64,000 bases of DNA from Plutella xylostella (GCF_932276165.1 NC_064010.1:2046001-2110000); one strand, 5' to 3'; counted from the first letter of the stretch, positions 1 through 11,447 are shown. The notes: a model not told the origin generated them from the letters alone. Made by a program: numbers and translations.

Positions 1-553
1 GGCTTTCAGCGTACTATGCAACAGCCTGTATATAAAAAAATAAGGAAAATTTGTATCCGGGTGGAACAATAGTTGTGACTGTGATACGTCACTCAGCCAC
101 AGCCACAGAATAATAACTAGTCACTAGTGCAACCAAATGACAATGGGCAGATTGGGACCACCCTCCAATAGCAGTAAGATGAACTGACGAGTATCGGAAA
201 TTATAAGTCATATATCTCTGAACGGACAACTGTGACAACAAAGCTGTCATAGCAAAAGTTATTCCTATTGACAAGACCTATCCAACGATGTTAGTCTTAT
301 TGCTATTGGAGGGTGGTCCCAGCTCCCATATATTTTTGCCCATCCTCTTTTGGCGGATTACATTTTCATTTACACAACACCCTGTATAATGCCGATACCA
401 GTAATTGTGCTGGATGAGTAAGTACCTGCCTAGAGTAATTAGCAACATTGCTATATTACCTCATATTTGATTACAATTGTAACTTAACATAAACACTGTA
501 GGATTCCAATGAATGGGGGTGCAAAGACGCCATCCCGAGTGGCATCAGACACA

Positions 554-747
554 TCCTAACTAATATTTTAAATGCGAAAGTAACTGTGTCTGTCTGTTAC
601 TCTTTCACGCCAAAACTACTGAACGGATTTGAATGAAATTTGGTATACATATGGTCTAGACCCTGAGAAAGAACATAGGCTACTTTTATCCCGGAATACC
701 CACGGGAAAACTTTTTAAGGCGAAGCGAAGCTCGCGGGAACAGCTAG
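554..747 (+). mobile_element. Helitron-like non-autonomous element
   Basis: The unit begins TCCTAACTAATATT, carries a CTGTCTGT stretch, and ends in a GC-rich segment followed by CTAG|T. A 5' TC and a 3' CTRR end inserted between A and T are Helitron hallmarks. The internal CTGT microsatellite matches the lepidopteran Lep1-type family as I remember it. It has no coding capacity. Other copies are listed separately. Confidence 0.7.
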
Positions 748-825
748 TAATGTATATTTTTTATGTACTGACTGTTAACGAATGATGCTAAACCTGAAAG
801 AAACATTACTCTACCACCATACTAC

Positions 826-930
826 CTATTTTCCTGTACCTCCTGCGGGTTGACTGGCAGAAAATGCTTTTAGGATTAAGTCCACCCTTTGTAACTTCAT
901 TTCTTAATATTTGTACAAGAAAGAGTTGAA
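826..930 (+). mobile_element. Truncated LINE 3' tail
   Basis: A non-coding segment containing TTGACTGGCAGAAAATGC and ending in TTGAATAAA. It is repeated in inverted orientation at 1318-1440, so it is an interspersed repeat. The AATAAA-like end suggests the 3' UTR of a LINE. The clade cannot be assigned. Confidence 0.5.
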
Positions 931-934
931 TAAA

Positions 935-1134
935 TCCTTACTAATATTATAAATGTGAAAGTACCTGTGTCTGTCTGTCTGTTACTCTTTCACGCCAAAA
1001 CTTCTGAACGGATTTGAATGAAATTTAGTATACATAACGGTCTAGACCCTGGGAAAGAACATAGGCTACTTTTTATCCCGGAATTCCCACGGGAAAACTT
1101 TTTAAGGCGAAGCGAAGCGCGCGGGAACAGCTAG
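935..1134 (+). mobile_element. Helitron-like non-autonomous element
   Basis: Second copy of the 554-747 family in the same orientation, TC at the start and CTAG at the end. The CTGT run is slightly longer. It directly follows the LINE tail at 826-930. Confidence 0.7.
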
Positions 1135-1317
1135 TAAAGAAATAAATTTCACAAAGGCTCTGTCAGTAAGGAGAATAATCTGTATCGGTAATATTCTTCA
1201 ACTCATCTATCTGTACTACTGACTCTCAGCCTCAAACTATTGGTACTGGCGGATACATATCTCCGTTGTCAACAGTACATTAAAGGTAAGCGTCCACCTA
1301 ATAAATAATTTTATTTA

Positions 1318-1440
1318 TTTATTTATTTATACTTTATTGCACAATTTACAATCGTAATAATGTACAATTAGGTGGACTTAATGCTAAAAGCATTTTCTGC
1401 CAGTCAACCTGCAGGAGGTACAAGGATCAAAAAGTACGGG
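1318..1440 (-). mobile_element. Truncated LINE 3' tail (inverted copy)
   Basis: Reverse-complement relative of 826-930. On the plus strand it starts with an ATTT microsatellite, as expected for the tail of a LINE inserted on the minus strand. Confidence 0.5.
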
Positions 1441-1507
1441 TGTGCAAAAAAGAAAAAAAAAAAAAAGAAAAAAAGAAGATCAAAACATAACATAATTCTA
1501 TAATAAT

Positions 1508-1747
1508 AATATGTGGGCATCTCACACACGGCCATCCGACCCCAAGCTAGGCAGCAGAGCCTGTGTTATGGGTATCGGACAGCTGATATATCTACACAAA
1601 TAGATACATATTAAATATAAATATCAAAACCCAAGACCCGAGTACAAATGTCTGTCTTTTAAACAAATATCTGCCCCAGCCGGGAATCGAACCCGGGACC
1701 TTCGGCATAGCAGTCAGGGTCACTAACCACTACGCCATTCGACCGTC
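1508..1747 (-). mobile_element. tRNA-derived SINE
   Basis: Read on the minus strand, it begins with a tRNA-like head with an A-box-like segment (GGCGTAGTGGTTAGTGACC) and a B box (GGTTCGATTCC). A tRNA-unrelated body follows. A nearly identical copy lies at 12723-12970 and a fragment near 8146. It does not fold as a clean tRNA and recurs, so it is a SINE rather than a tRNA gene. Confidence 0.7.
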
Positions 1748-1870
1748 AAATGTATGGAGTAACGGCTTTGCCAATGCCGATGAAGTGGACGCACTTGAGG
1801 GAATTTCTATCCAAAGAATACCGAATGCGATGCGTCCGTTGCGTGCCGAAAGTTGGACGCTTACCTTAAG

Positions 1871-2050
1871 GCCTAGTTTCACCATAGTCTGTTAGATTAG
1901 ATCATTAACACCCCTGTTACATTGTAAGTGTCATCAAAAATAAAATTTCCACATTGGATTTTTGACAGATGCGTCAAAAGTCAACAACTTATCCCTTGTT
2001 ATAATGTAACAGGGGTGTTAATAATCTAACAGAGTGTGGTGAAACAAGGC
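1871..2050. mobile_element. Palindromic (snapback) MITE
   Basis: The two halves are inverted repeats: GCCTAGTTTCACCATAG at the left matches CTGTTAGATTATTAACACC-type sequence and GTGGTGAAACAAGGC at the right. Related palindromes occur at 10312-10462, 27885-27993 and 29507-29655. No coding capacity. Confidence 0.6.
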
Positions 2051-3189
2051 ATTAGTCTATTAGGTGGGCAGGCGGGTTGTGATCACTGGAGTCCACTAAT
2101 AAACTAGTTTTTGCCTTACAGCCTCGCGCCATAGGCGTGGCAGCACTCGCTAGTTAGATGTCGGGGTATTCTGGACTGGACTAGCGTTGAACGTGCGGTT
2201 ATAAAGCCATTTGACGATGGGATGATACAGATAGTTAAAACTAAAAACTGACAGTTCGTCTTATGAAACCGGGAGCTATATCTCGTTTCAGCTAAGATGA
2301 TTCCTAATCTAAGACAGATCCTAATTTTCCGAATCACGCACAAATACTATTGCGAATTTAGTTGAATTTATTACATTTGATTGGATACGACTCACACCAT
2401 AGACAAAATCTACTGAGCTTCATGATGGGAATTGGGATATCTCTAAAACCGTAAAACTCAAAATGTCTCCATAACATCACAGGAATCCTCATAGCTGAAA
2501 CAACGTATACCTAGTATTTTTCAACGACACGCAAATAAGAAGTTGTCAAAAGAAACATTACAAGTCATATCATATAACTTATATATACTTATATGTAATA
2601 TTATAGGTATGTATAAAAATGTATAGAATTCTAGAATAAGGCCTATGTCCCGTAGTGGCCAGATAAGTGCATGGCTAGACTGTACTCGCCATATTGACAA
2701 CGGTATTACTAAGTAACTTGATTATTATTATGTAATTAGTGATTTAATAAGGAAATTCTTGTAGGCTTATCCATCAACGTGGCATAGTTAGTCATAGTAT
2801 TACTATGTATGATACAAATGATATGGACTTGCATGATCGCTTTAGCTTTTAGTAAAAAATATATAAAAAGCAACTACTGAAAAAAACATTCTACAGCTAC
2901 AAAAATATATAAGTACTCGTAAACACTTTCTGTATTACCCCAAAAATTTAAACATTGTTGAACAGGTGTTTAAAACCAGATTAGACTGTTGACTGCGCTA
3001 AACCTCTGTTAAATACTGTCTAAGTTTTTGATGTAGGGCCCTACACGTTTAAATTCTAGTTTTCTTCTAAACTAAACTAGTTGTGTGAGCTGTGTATACT
3101 AGGGGTGAGTTAACTGGACATTCTAAACAATAAGTATACAAAAAAGGGAAAATTATACAAGACATAGCATTGAAACAAGCCACTCTTAG

Positions 3190-3497
3190 AGCGTGTTTCA
3201 CAATGTCTGGATACTGGCTACCTGTGGGATAAGAGACATCACTGTCTAATTTTTCAATTGTCAGATAAGTGTTATCTGAGGAATAAAATTGTTGCTGTCA
3301 TTGTCAAATACTACAGCAACTATTTTATATGTGATCCAACAGCGACAGCAACAATTTTATTCCTCAGATAACACTTATCTGGCTTACTTGACACTACACA
3401 ACACTTATTGAAAAATCTGCCATAAAACATAATTACAGATAGTGACAGCAAGTCTTTTATCCCACAGGCCAGTATCCACACATTGCGAAACAGGCCC
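3190..3497. mobile_element. Palindromic (snapback) MITE
   Basis: A near-perfect hairpin of about 310 bp. The central arms, including TCAGATAACACTTATCTG and GACAGCAACAATTTTATTCC, are exactly complementary over about 40 bp. The outer arms (GTGTTTCACAATGTCTGGAT against its complement near 3480) are more diverged. No gene is present. Confidence 0.65.
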
Positions 3498-3935
3498 TTA
3501 TTACTTTCCTTTAGCACACTGGTCTCTCTTTCCACACATCCTACATCTTACAGAGTCGTGATCTATGCAACATTATAATTGCAGTCACCGACTTGCCAAG
3601 CCCATCTTCACTCTCTGTTGGTGCATCAAATACATGCTACAACTATGTAAGTACACTCGGTAGCAATGAAAAAGTTCCGCTTAATTTTTGTATTTTTGTT
3701 TTTGTCTCATGTTCAATTTTTTTTTGGCCTTGTTATTTTGTATATGTATTTCTTTTCTTTAATTCTGTATTTTTCTTTTTGTTGTTGTTGCTGTCTATGT
3801 GTCGAATAAATGTTTCTTTATCTATATCTTTATCTTTAAAAAATTCAAATGTAAATGGTCAAATTTTTTTTATAAATTGATTTATTATATTTGAATACAA
3901 TATTTTAGTTTTTGGTCATTGGCATCAAAATATAA

Positions 3936-4130
3936 CCAACATTCTGATGCTCTGTTAAATGTACGGTCAGGTGCAAAGAAACCTGACCCCCCCCGCTCTT
4001 ACTAACAATGCTTCTGAGGGGGGTCAGGTTTATCTGCCCCTTACTGTACTAACTTCAATATTGCAGACGGCGTCATGGAGCTGGACGTTTAGGAGTAATT
4101 TGGTGCTTTAGTCACTGGAACTTTATATTG
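3936..4130 (-). mobile_element. Short MITE, GCAATGAAAAAGTTCC family, interrupted
   Basis: Contains ATTGCAGACGGCGTCAT and AGGAGTAATTTGGTGC, words shared with copies at 4434-4562, 11277-11410, 27068-27185 and the copy split by the LINE at 16565-20785. This copy is itself interrupted by the small palindrome at 3961-4049. Confidence 0.55.
3961..4049. mobile_element. Small palindromic MITE nested in another MITE
   Basis: The left arm GGTCAGGTGCAAAGAAACC with a C-run is complementary to a right arm with a G-run and GGTCAGGTTTATCTGCC. GTAC is present at both edges. It splits the surrounding 3936-4130 repeat, so it inserted later. Confidence 0.5.
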
Positions 4131-4433
4131 TTAGTAAAAAAAAACGTATAAGTACCTATATTCTGCAGAATTACGCTATCCATCATAATAACTTACTTAA
4201 CAGTTATCAGAAGTTATCACTGTTTTTGTAACGCGGCATAATTGGCTCAAAAATAATCATATAGTTGCTACAAGGAACTGCATTTATTCACTGTTAGGTA
4301 GGCAACGCCCGAATGTAATAATAGCGTTGTAATAGCGAACTGTGCTGAAAATATACTCATGGGCAAAGACGAAATGGCGTCAATTTTTTTAAACATTTAA
4401 TAGGAAATTTGAACAAAATATTTATGTTTTTAG

Positions 4434-4562
4434 TTGGTAATATTCTAATGCGCCGATAAATGCACTTAAATATTGCAGAAGGCGTCATTAAGATAGTTTT
4501 TTCAGTTTCGGTGTAATTTGGTGATTTTTTGAATGGAACTTTTTCATTGCCCGTGAGTGTAT
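4434..4562 (-). mobile_element. Short MITE, GCAATGAAAAAGTTCC family
   Basis: A complete-looking copy. On the minus strand it runs from CACTCACGGGCAATGAAAAA to GCATTAGAATATTACC and carries the family's ATTACACCGAAACTG segment. No coding content. Confidence 0.55.
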
Positions 4563-4594
4563 GTGCACATTTATATGAATTTCCGTCAATAATG

Positions 4595-4765
4595 ACCTTA
4601 GACTTGTGGCTCTTAGATTATCAATATACGAACAAGATGGAGCGTCAGTGCAAAAGAAACGTCTCGTCAAATAACACCCCTGAGCTCTTATTTTGAATCA
4701 GTTCGGTTAGTAGATTTGTGACTCCATTCATTGGTACAATGTTTGTCATAAAAAACATTCAACAT
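4595..4765. repeat. Interspersed repeat, unknown class
   Basis: Contains ATACGAACAAGATGGAG, CGTCTCGTCAAATAACA and TAGATTTGTGACTCC. The same order of words recurs at 24838-25020, so this is a dispersed repeat. No structural hallmark was seen that would classify it. Confidence 0.45.
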
Positions 4766-4856
4766 AAAACGGTTTTACAGTTAACCAAATACTTACCTTA
4801 AAATTATAAGTAGGTATATAGATATATTATTATTATTATTTTGTTATTATTGGTAC

Positions 4857-5030
4857 ACCGCCCTCTAATTCGTCAATTTGTTTCCGCAACATATAAGGTT
4901 GCCTGTTAGAGATCGCTCTCAGCGATAAGGCCGCCTATTGTACATTAGTTCTAGTCTATAAGTATGTTTTTTTTGTATGTCTGATTTATGTGGTGTTCAA
5001 TAAAGCAATAGTCTATTCTATTCTATTCTT
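4857..5030 (+). mobile_element. Truncated LINE 3' UTR
   Basis: Carries the recurrent lepidopteran tail words GGTTGCCTGTTAGAGATCGC and GCGATAAGGCCGCC, and ends AATAAAG followed by TCTAT repeats. Shorter relatives are at 6883-7012 and 25858-25975. Confidence 0.6.
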
Positions 5031-5359
5031 ACCGTCACTTTTTTTCTTGTTTTTTCTATGTGACACCATTTTGTTCACAGGAAAGATATTACATCATAGC
5101 TAGTATTAGAACCCGGTACTTCACCGGTAATATAGCCGCTACTAACTGATAACCCATACACTTGTGCGTCCGGACAGCATATCTACCCATATTTCACACG
5201 AGTAATAAAAACGCGTTATTTATGTAGGAAGGAGTTTTATCAGTGCTCGATTGACAGCAAATTAAATAAAACTGTGTACAAAGTTATCATAAGCGAACAA
5301 CCTTCTCTCTATGCAGTTTTTTCCCTAATTACTATAAGTTGTAGAGCAAAAGTTGTTCA

Positions 5360-6595
5360 GGGCTAGTAGCAAGTGGCGCATTTACGAGTAAGACGTGACA
5401 AAAGGAGTCGTTCGTCAAGTCGCGCGCCTAAGAGTCGCGCGCCACGCGACTTGGCATCTTCTGTTTTTTTATATCGTCAACTCGCGAGCCCATGTAAAGT
5501 ACGGTCAGATGCAAACGAATTGAAACTAAAAAATATAGTTAAATATTGTTTCCCTGGTTGATTAGCGTAAGAAGATACCGACTAGAACTAGACAGTCGCC
5601 ATTAAAGAAGATGCTTTGATTTCGGGATAAAGATACAATAAAGCTATGTTGGAAGTGCGGAATGAGGCAAAAGGGGATGTGACCTATGACGCATGATACC
5701 CAAGTTTGCTATCTCTCTCATCCCGTGCGCAAATTTTACCTGTCATAGCTATGTCCTTCAAGTTTTTGTTGCAAAAATCGGTTTAAAGGGTTAAAACGTC
5801 ATTGTTTTAGTGACGTCGTTTTAGTGTTACTCCAAATTCGAAGCAGAGATGTACAGTGCATTACTGACAGTCTAAAGTACAGCGCAAAAATATTAAAATG
5901 TGGCAGTTTTTACTGATTTTGATGTATTGTGGGGGTAAGCCTATAATAAATTAACTTTACTATATTACCAAGTCTACTTTGCCGTAATATAAACACAGTG
6001 TTACGTTTTCGTTGTGTTACCGTTACATTAAATATCGAATTAGCACTAAAATTTAAAACAAATTTCGTTTATTTCATTGGTCAAAGAGACAGACCTAACT
6101 GTAACAATTACTTCCAGGAAGTTCATCGCAAGCAGGTCCATCTAGTAATAAAACTGCACATGAAATCATAACATCCCAGCGAGGAAAGTCGGTACTGCTT
6201 CGTGCAGGTTATAAATATAACAAAAACCGAACAAATAAAAATGGTTGCTGTGTTTGGAGGTGTTCGAAGAGAACAGTTTGCCAAGCGAGATTAATTACTG
6301 ATTTTATTTTAAAGTAAAGTCCTATAAAATACCCTTTACATTTTAAGTAGTTACTTTAAGCATAATAAATTATAACTTTTGTGGCTGACTCTACATATTT
6401 TCACAGTTGAGCGAGTTGACGACAAAAAAAGTAGGTAAATACGGGAAGGGCAATTCGCGCGTGGCGCGCGAGTTTAAAGCGCGCGACTTGACGAATGACT
6501 CGACAAAAGTTTTGCATCGCGCTCACTCACATCGCGCAGCCTCAAGACGCGACGGAGAACTTTTGTCACGTATTAAATGTGCACCGTGCTAGCCC
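5360..6595. mobile_element. Inverted-repeat unit carrying a FLYWCH gene
   Basis: The ends are inverted repeats. GGGCTAG at 5360 faces CTAGCCC ending at 6595. Further in, ACGTGACAAAAG and GTCAAGTCGCGCGC face their complements near 6450-6570. TTCA lies directly outside both ends (5356-5359 and 6596-6599), as expected of a 4 bp target duplication. The arms are imperfect and rich in TCGCGCG words, unlike the AT-rich interior. The interior holds the two-exon FLYWCH gene at 5898-6317 and no transposase. A 4 bp duplication does not by itself identify a superfamily. Confidence 0.6.
5898..6317 (+). CDS. Small FLYWCH zinc-finger protein (2 exons)
   Basis: Two exons are proposed, 5898-5934 and 6118-6317, joined by a GTAAGC donor and a CTTCCAG acceptor in matching phase (1). 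Exon 1 encodes MWQFLLILMYCG, a hydrophobic, signal-peptide-like start. Exon 2 supplies the FLYWCH core: ITSQRGKSVLLRAGYKY, then VWRCSKRTVCQARLIT, with the family's SQRGK, WRC and C-x-AR spacing. The predicted product is about 78 residues. FLYWCH fingers (for example in insect mod(mdg4) isoforms) are DNA- or protein-binding modules that end in an HxH pair. Here the frame stops (TAA at 6315) before any such pair, so the finger is incomplete or ends in an unseen exon. The gene sits inside the inverted repeats of 5360-6595. The domain is fairly sure; the first exon and the secretion signal are inference. Confidence 0.55.
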
Positions 6596-6629
6596 TTCAG
6601 ATTGAATCGTTGAGTCACACCCTTTCGGC

Positions 6630-6712
6630 TTAGTATACCGCTTTTGCAACAAGCTGTATTATTTGTACATCCTGAGTACCCTTTTTGCAACACCCTGTAT
6701 AATTGTGATTAC
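6630..6712. repeat. TTGCAACA inverted-repeat fragment
   Basis: Contains CGGCTTAGTATACC, TTTTGCAACA and CCCTGTAT words shared with the complete palindromic element at 14998-15262. Treated as a degraded member of that family. Confidence 0.45.
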
Positions 6713-6882
6713 CCTGGGCAGTCCAGGACTTATAACTATAGTCTGGCTCTGTCCAAATTAAATCTACGGCAACCCCATGTCGTCTTTCACCAATTAACAC
6801 CTCAATTCTCTTAATAAGGAGATAAACTTGTAGTATACCTTGCGCCTCTACTCCCATTAATTATGTTAAAATTGTCTCTTCC

Positions 6883-7012
6883 ATCCAAAGGTTGTCTGGT
6901 AGAGATTGCTTTAAGCAAAAAGACCGCCTTTTTTATACAATTTTATATATAAATAGTGATATTGTAATGTTTTCTTTAATGCTGCAAAATAAAGGGTATT
7001 CTATTCTAAACC
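6883..7012 (+). mobile_element. Truncated LINE 3' UTR
   Basis: GGTTGTCTGGTAGAGATTGC followed by AAGACCGCC and a terminal AAATAAAGGGTATTC. Same family as 4857-5030. Confidence 0.6.
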
Positions 7013-7824
7013 CTATCCCAATACTTTTCTCACCGACACGCCAAGACTATTGGGTGGAGCACTGATAAAACTGCAGCCTACACATTGAAAGTCCCAGTGC
7101 GCGGCGCATAGGCGTGGCACTTAGGCAACCGTCGGATGGGCTCGCCGGCATCGCAATTATTATTATATACCTATTGCATATATCACGACACGTATATAGA
7201 CATAGGTATATTATATGCATGCATGTTTAGTAACTGCAAGAGTTGTTAACACCCCACGGAAAAAGAGTGGTGTTATAAGATCAACAAATTGTTCTTTGTA
7301 AGAGAGGGACAAAACGTCCCATAACTTTTCTACGAATAAGGGGGTTTATGTGTATCTGTGTATCTCTGTGTTGTAGAGTCGTAGCTCCGAAACGGATGAA
7401 ACTTTTTTTTTGTAGGGTTATTGATAATGTTACTACGAGTGTTCTCAGCCATATTTTATCAAAATCGGCTTAGCCGTTCAACGGTTATACAACTTTTGAT
7501 GTTGAATGTCCGGGGTTTTTAATGTTACACAGATACACAGACATATTAAACTTATAACGCACCTCTTTTTCGTCGCAGGTTACAACAGAAACAAAACACA
7601 ACGCTTTACGGTATAAAACAGAATTATGCGATACGTGGAAAGGCAAAAGATGCACTAACGAAGTTACGAAGTTAGTAGGACCTAACGAACTAGCCATGTG
7701 CTGACAGTTTATAATACTAACAAGATGGCTGCTCGCAGATATATCTGAGAACTGGGGACGGTTTGAGGCCATCTGATGAAGCGCTTACTGGCAGAGGCAC
7801 GCCTGTACCCGTTATTATATAATA

Positions 7825-8027
7825 CTAGCTGTTCCCGCGCGCTTCGCTTTTCCTTAAAAAGTTTTCCCGTGGTATTTCCGCGATAAAAAGTAGCCTATGT
7901 TCTTCCCCAGGGTCTAGCTAGACCGTATGTATACCAAATTTCATTCAAATCCGTTTAGTAGATTTGGCGTGAAAGAGTAACAGACAGACAGACACAGTTA
8001 CTTCCGCATTTATAATATTAGTTTGGA
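7825..8027 (-). mobile_element. Helitron-like non-autonomous element
   Basis: Minus-strand copy of the 554-747 family. CTAG is at its low-coordinate edge, then GCTGTTCCCGCGCGC, with CAGACAGACAGA near the other end. The terminal sequence corresponding to TCC is changed slightly (TTGGA). Confidence 0.7.
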
Positions 8028-8145
8028 TAGAATCAGGATTATGATATGTGAGTACTGTGAACGTGCCAGCTTTAGTTGACTGGTCTGAACGTAGATGTCA
8101 GCTGTGGTTGCCTAACTAGGAATAGCGCACGAAGCATTTAAAAAT

Positions 8146-8182
8146 TATATAAATATGTGGTGACATCTCACACACGGCTTCG
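8146..8182 (-). mobile_element. SINE fragment
   Basis: AATATGTGGTGACATCTCACACACGG (two changes aside) matches the 3' end of the SINE at 12723-12970. Only about 35 bp remain. Confidence 0.45.
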
Positions 8183-8399
8183 ATATACAACATATATTAT
8201 ATGTACATAGTTACATACATACATACATATTTTACATTCGCAAAGTCGGAGTGGTCACCTCAACTAAGTTATCAGGTACTTACTATACTAGGTATTACAG
8301 AAAAGCAGATTAGGAGCACAAGAAATGGGTAGATGTGTTATCAATGTATGAATATTAACATAAAATAAGGTAATCTAAAATTTCTAGGTGGTTCAATTA

Positions 8400-9365
8400 C
8401 CATATGGGTATTTCTTAAAAAAAACAAAAAAAATATTATTTTTTTTAACTTTTTTTTTATTAATGTTATTGGAAAGTGTATTGAAAATAATGAATTTTAA
8501 TATCTTCAATCAAGCTTAACACGCTTTGCAAGGGGTAGAAAATGAGGTGTGAAAGTATGGTTGTGACAAATTAAATTCCTTGTTTAAAATTCGACTTTAT
8601 GACTGATGGCGTGAATCTCATTTTCAATATTCCAAATCAAAGTTTTCACAGAAATAAAATTAAAGTTTGTGCCTTCAGAATAACTATATTTTTTATTTAT
8701 TTGGTAGTTACGTCACATCCATGTTCGACATGGATGTGACATGTTAAAAAATGTCACGACCATGGCCTCAGAAAGCTATGGCTGTGACTGCCATGGTTGT
8801 GACATTTTCGCACCGTGCCTGACATTATTTTAAAATTCGTCATTATTTTTGCAATTTGTTACTTTTATCTGTAAGTACATTGTTTAAGTTATAAATTACG
8901 AAAAACAAACTGACAATACAGTTGAGCTTACCTTATATAACTTGAACACGGTCTGGACAGGTTAAGAGTGTTAATTTATAAAAAAAAACATAAAAATTAT
9001 TATTAATTTACACTCCACCATTCATGCCGGCCAAGAAAGGGTAGGTCATACAGTGTTGATATAGCAGAAAAATATATAGTTATAGCAAATACGTGTCGCA
9101 AACTTCTACCCTTTTTTCAAGTGTAAATATTTCGAGCCACGGCTGTGACAAAAAAACATCAGACAAACTTTACGAAAGGTTTTGGTTTAAAATTACTTAG
9201 CTAAACAACATGAAATATATGTATTGTGATAAGTTAATTGCATATAAAATGATTATATAATGATTTTTTGTCTGAAAAAGCACCAATTAATTCCAGAAAA
9301 ATATTTTGTTGAGTAATTCGGTGAGCGGACATCGCACGGCTGTGACATTTTGGGGGGGATATTGA
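8400..9365. other. AT-rich stretch with repeated GGCTGTGACA words
   Basis: No gene is visible. Variants of GGCTGTGACATTTT or its complement recur at about 8560, 8750-8815, 9138 and 9340, and there is a small palindrome CATCCATGTTCGACATGGATG at 8717. Such spaced subterminal words suggest an old DNA transposon, but no clear termini were found. Confidence 0.3.
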
Positions 9366-9589
9366 TATCTATAAATACAAGGCTTATGTATTTTAATTTA
9401 TAATTAACTTGCCTGTATGATAAAAAATATGATTTACTTTTTTAATTCATACCTAACAACTATGAGTGCTTCCAGCTAGCCGATTCTTACGTAAGACAGT
9501 ATTTTTTATAAGAATAAGAAATACCCATATATATGTGAAAACCAGTGCTATGGTCTACCTTACTATTTTTGTGTTGTTTTGTGTGTCAT

Positions 9590-9965
9590 CATTATCCGAC
9601 CCATCACGTCCTCACTGCTGGGAGGCGCGTCTCCTTCCATTGAAGGAAGGGTTTAGGCCTAGTCCACCACGCTGGCCTAGTGCGGGTTGGTGGACCCCAA
9701 CACAAGCAAGCTTGTGCTGAGAGAGAGAGAGTTGTCGGGTAAGTGGGCAACCCGACTGTCAGATGTTTTCAAGCTGCCCGAAGGCCTCTGACTAGGCTTA
9801 ACGACTGTATTGCCGAAGCAGCAACCGGGTCCCACGGCCTAACGTGCCGTCCGAAGTACGGAAGCGTCCAGAAAAGAAACACTTGAAATCGGCCACCCAT
9901 CCAATGGCTGACCGTGCCAGTTGTTGCTCAGTGATCAGTTACGATCACGCGACGATTCGTTTTGT
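9590..9965. mobile_element. Transposon fragment (LINE-like, GC-rich)
   Basis: A GC-rich island with CCATCACGTCCTCACTGCTG, AGGCCTAGTCCACCACGC, GACTAGGCTTAACGACTG and CATCCAATGGCTGACCG. I recognise these words as a high-copy lepidopteran transposon consensus, probably LINE-derived. No intact frame runs through it. Confidence 0.5.
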
Positions 9966-10311
9966 GTCTATACTGTACTGAATGCGATGCGTCCGTTGAG
10001 TATTATACCGAAAAGTGGACGCTTACCTTATTGAACAAACTGAGAATCAGTCGTTAGGTTGGAGTATAGCCCCATGCAAGATTCCGACAATGCAACGAAA
10101 CAAAACGCAACTCTTTTTGCGATTACCCACGGCTATAAATATTGCGAGGCGGGTATGCTGTCTGCTGTCTGTCACACGTCAGCGGCGGAACGTTAATCTG
10201 TTTGTCATTTAGCGATAAACTGTTGTCAGCACATTTATTTTACACGCTTCGGTTACGACTTAATTTGAGATCAGCACAAAAAATATCTGTACTTAATTGA
10301 AATTTACGACA

Positions 10312-10462
10312 TTAAGTGCCAATTTCGCCATAGTGGGTTAGAGCATAACCAGGGATCATTGGTTGACTTTTGACATATCTGTCAAGAATTTAATATAGAG
10401 ATTACGTATAATTGATGAACCAATCCCTGGTTACGATCTAACCGACTATGGCGAAAGTTGCA
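10312..10462. mobile_element. Palindromic (snapback) MITE
   Basis: TGCCAATTTCGCCATAGTGG and AACCAGGGATCATTGG at the left are complementary to CCAATCCCTGGTTACG and GACTATGGCGAAAGTTGCA at the right. The centre contains TTGACATATCTGTCAAG. Same family as 29507-29655. Confidence 0.6.
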
Positions 10463-11276
10463 GTGTTTTGGTTAACCCCAAAGATCTCTGGTTCTATTCC
10501 TGGCCAGGGCAGTTATTTGCCTTAGAAGACTATAATCGTCCATGAGTGGACATCATTGTTAGATCTCGTTTTTCTACATATAAACATGATAACAAAATTT
10601 TAACAATAAATGTAGCTATTTTTTATAATATCGGTAGGTATACATATAAAAATTGTTCTATATACGGTTCACATTATTATCATTGTTGCGGAAATTGGGT
10701 AGAGCATTGGACCCCTGCCGACACCGTATCGAGTACATTAGTACCTATTTAACTATTCAAGTGTAAAATGGGGATACGTAAATAATAATATCCTACCCTA
10801 CTCGCTGTAATGTTAACATTTTCATCACAACTTTCATTCACAGAAGCTCAAAATCACTTCCACCTAATCCACAGTTCTAAGTGTTCTAACCGCTCCATAA
10901 TCGCTATACACATCCAACCAGCCGCCCCACATTCTGTAATGAGCCACACACAATATCACCACCAACCATCAGCTATCCGAACGCAAAATAATTCCAAACA
11001 GCTGACAAACGTATCTCTTGCGCAACCATTGTACGCGATTCCAATTTTGAAATCCCAACGGTCTAATTTGACGGTTCCATTCGAATTTGAATATAGAGCG
11101 CGTTCGGAGCGCGCGATCGTATCGTTTAATTGATCTATTGATTTGTCACTTACGTTTGGGGGTGCGTTTTGAAACCGCGATGGCCGATGTCGATCGAGAG
11201 AAAGTGTAGATCGTGGTGTCGATTCGAAATTGGACCGGCCGTGGGATGCTGTTGCAGCGGCGATGTCACGAGTGTA

Positions 11277-11410
11277 CACAGTGGAAAAATCACAAGCAAT
11301 GAAAAAGTTCCAGTGACTACAGCACCAAATTACTCCGAAGCGGAAAAGACTAGCTTTATGACGCCGTCCGAAGTATTGAAGCACATTTAACAGTGCATCA
11401 AAATATTACC
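11277..11410 (+). mobile_element. Short MITE, GCAATGAAAAAGTTCC family
   Basis: A complete-looking copy, from CACAAGCAATGAAAAAGTTC through ATGACGCCGTCC and ACATTTAACAGTGCATC to AATATTACCAAC. Confidence 0.55.
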
Positions 11411-11447
11411 AACTAAAAAGGTTAATGTTTAGATCAAATCCTTACTA

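Noticed and set aside
6407..6592. 61-codon frame MSELTTKKVGKYG... as a third FLYWCH exon with an HxH
   Set aside because: It lies in the right inverted repeat, and its HRAHSHR run arises from CGCGCTCAC repeats. The only available donor/acceptor pairing produces an immediate stop.
10956..11384. 142-codon minus-strand frame
   Set aside because: It overlaps the MITE at 11277-11410 and an opposing frame of similar length. No recognisable domain and no splice support.
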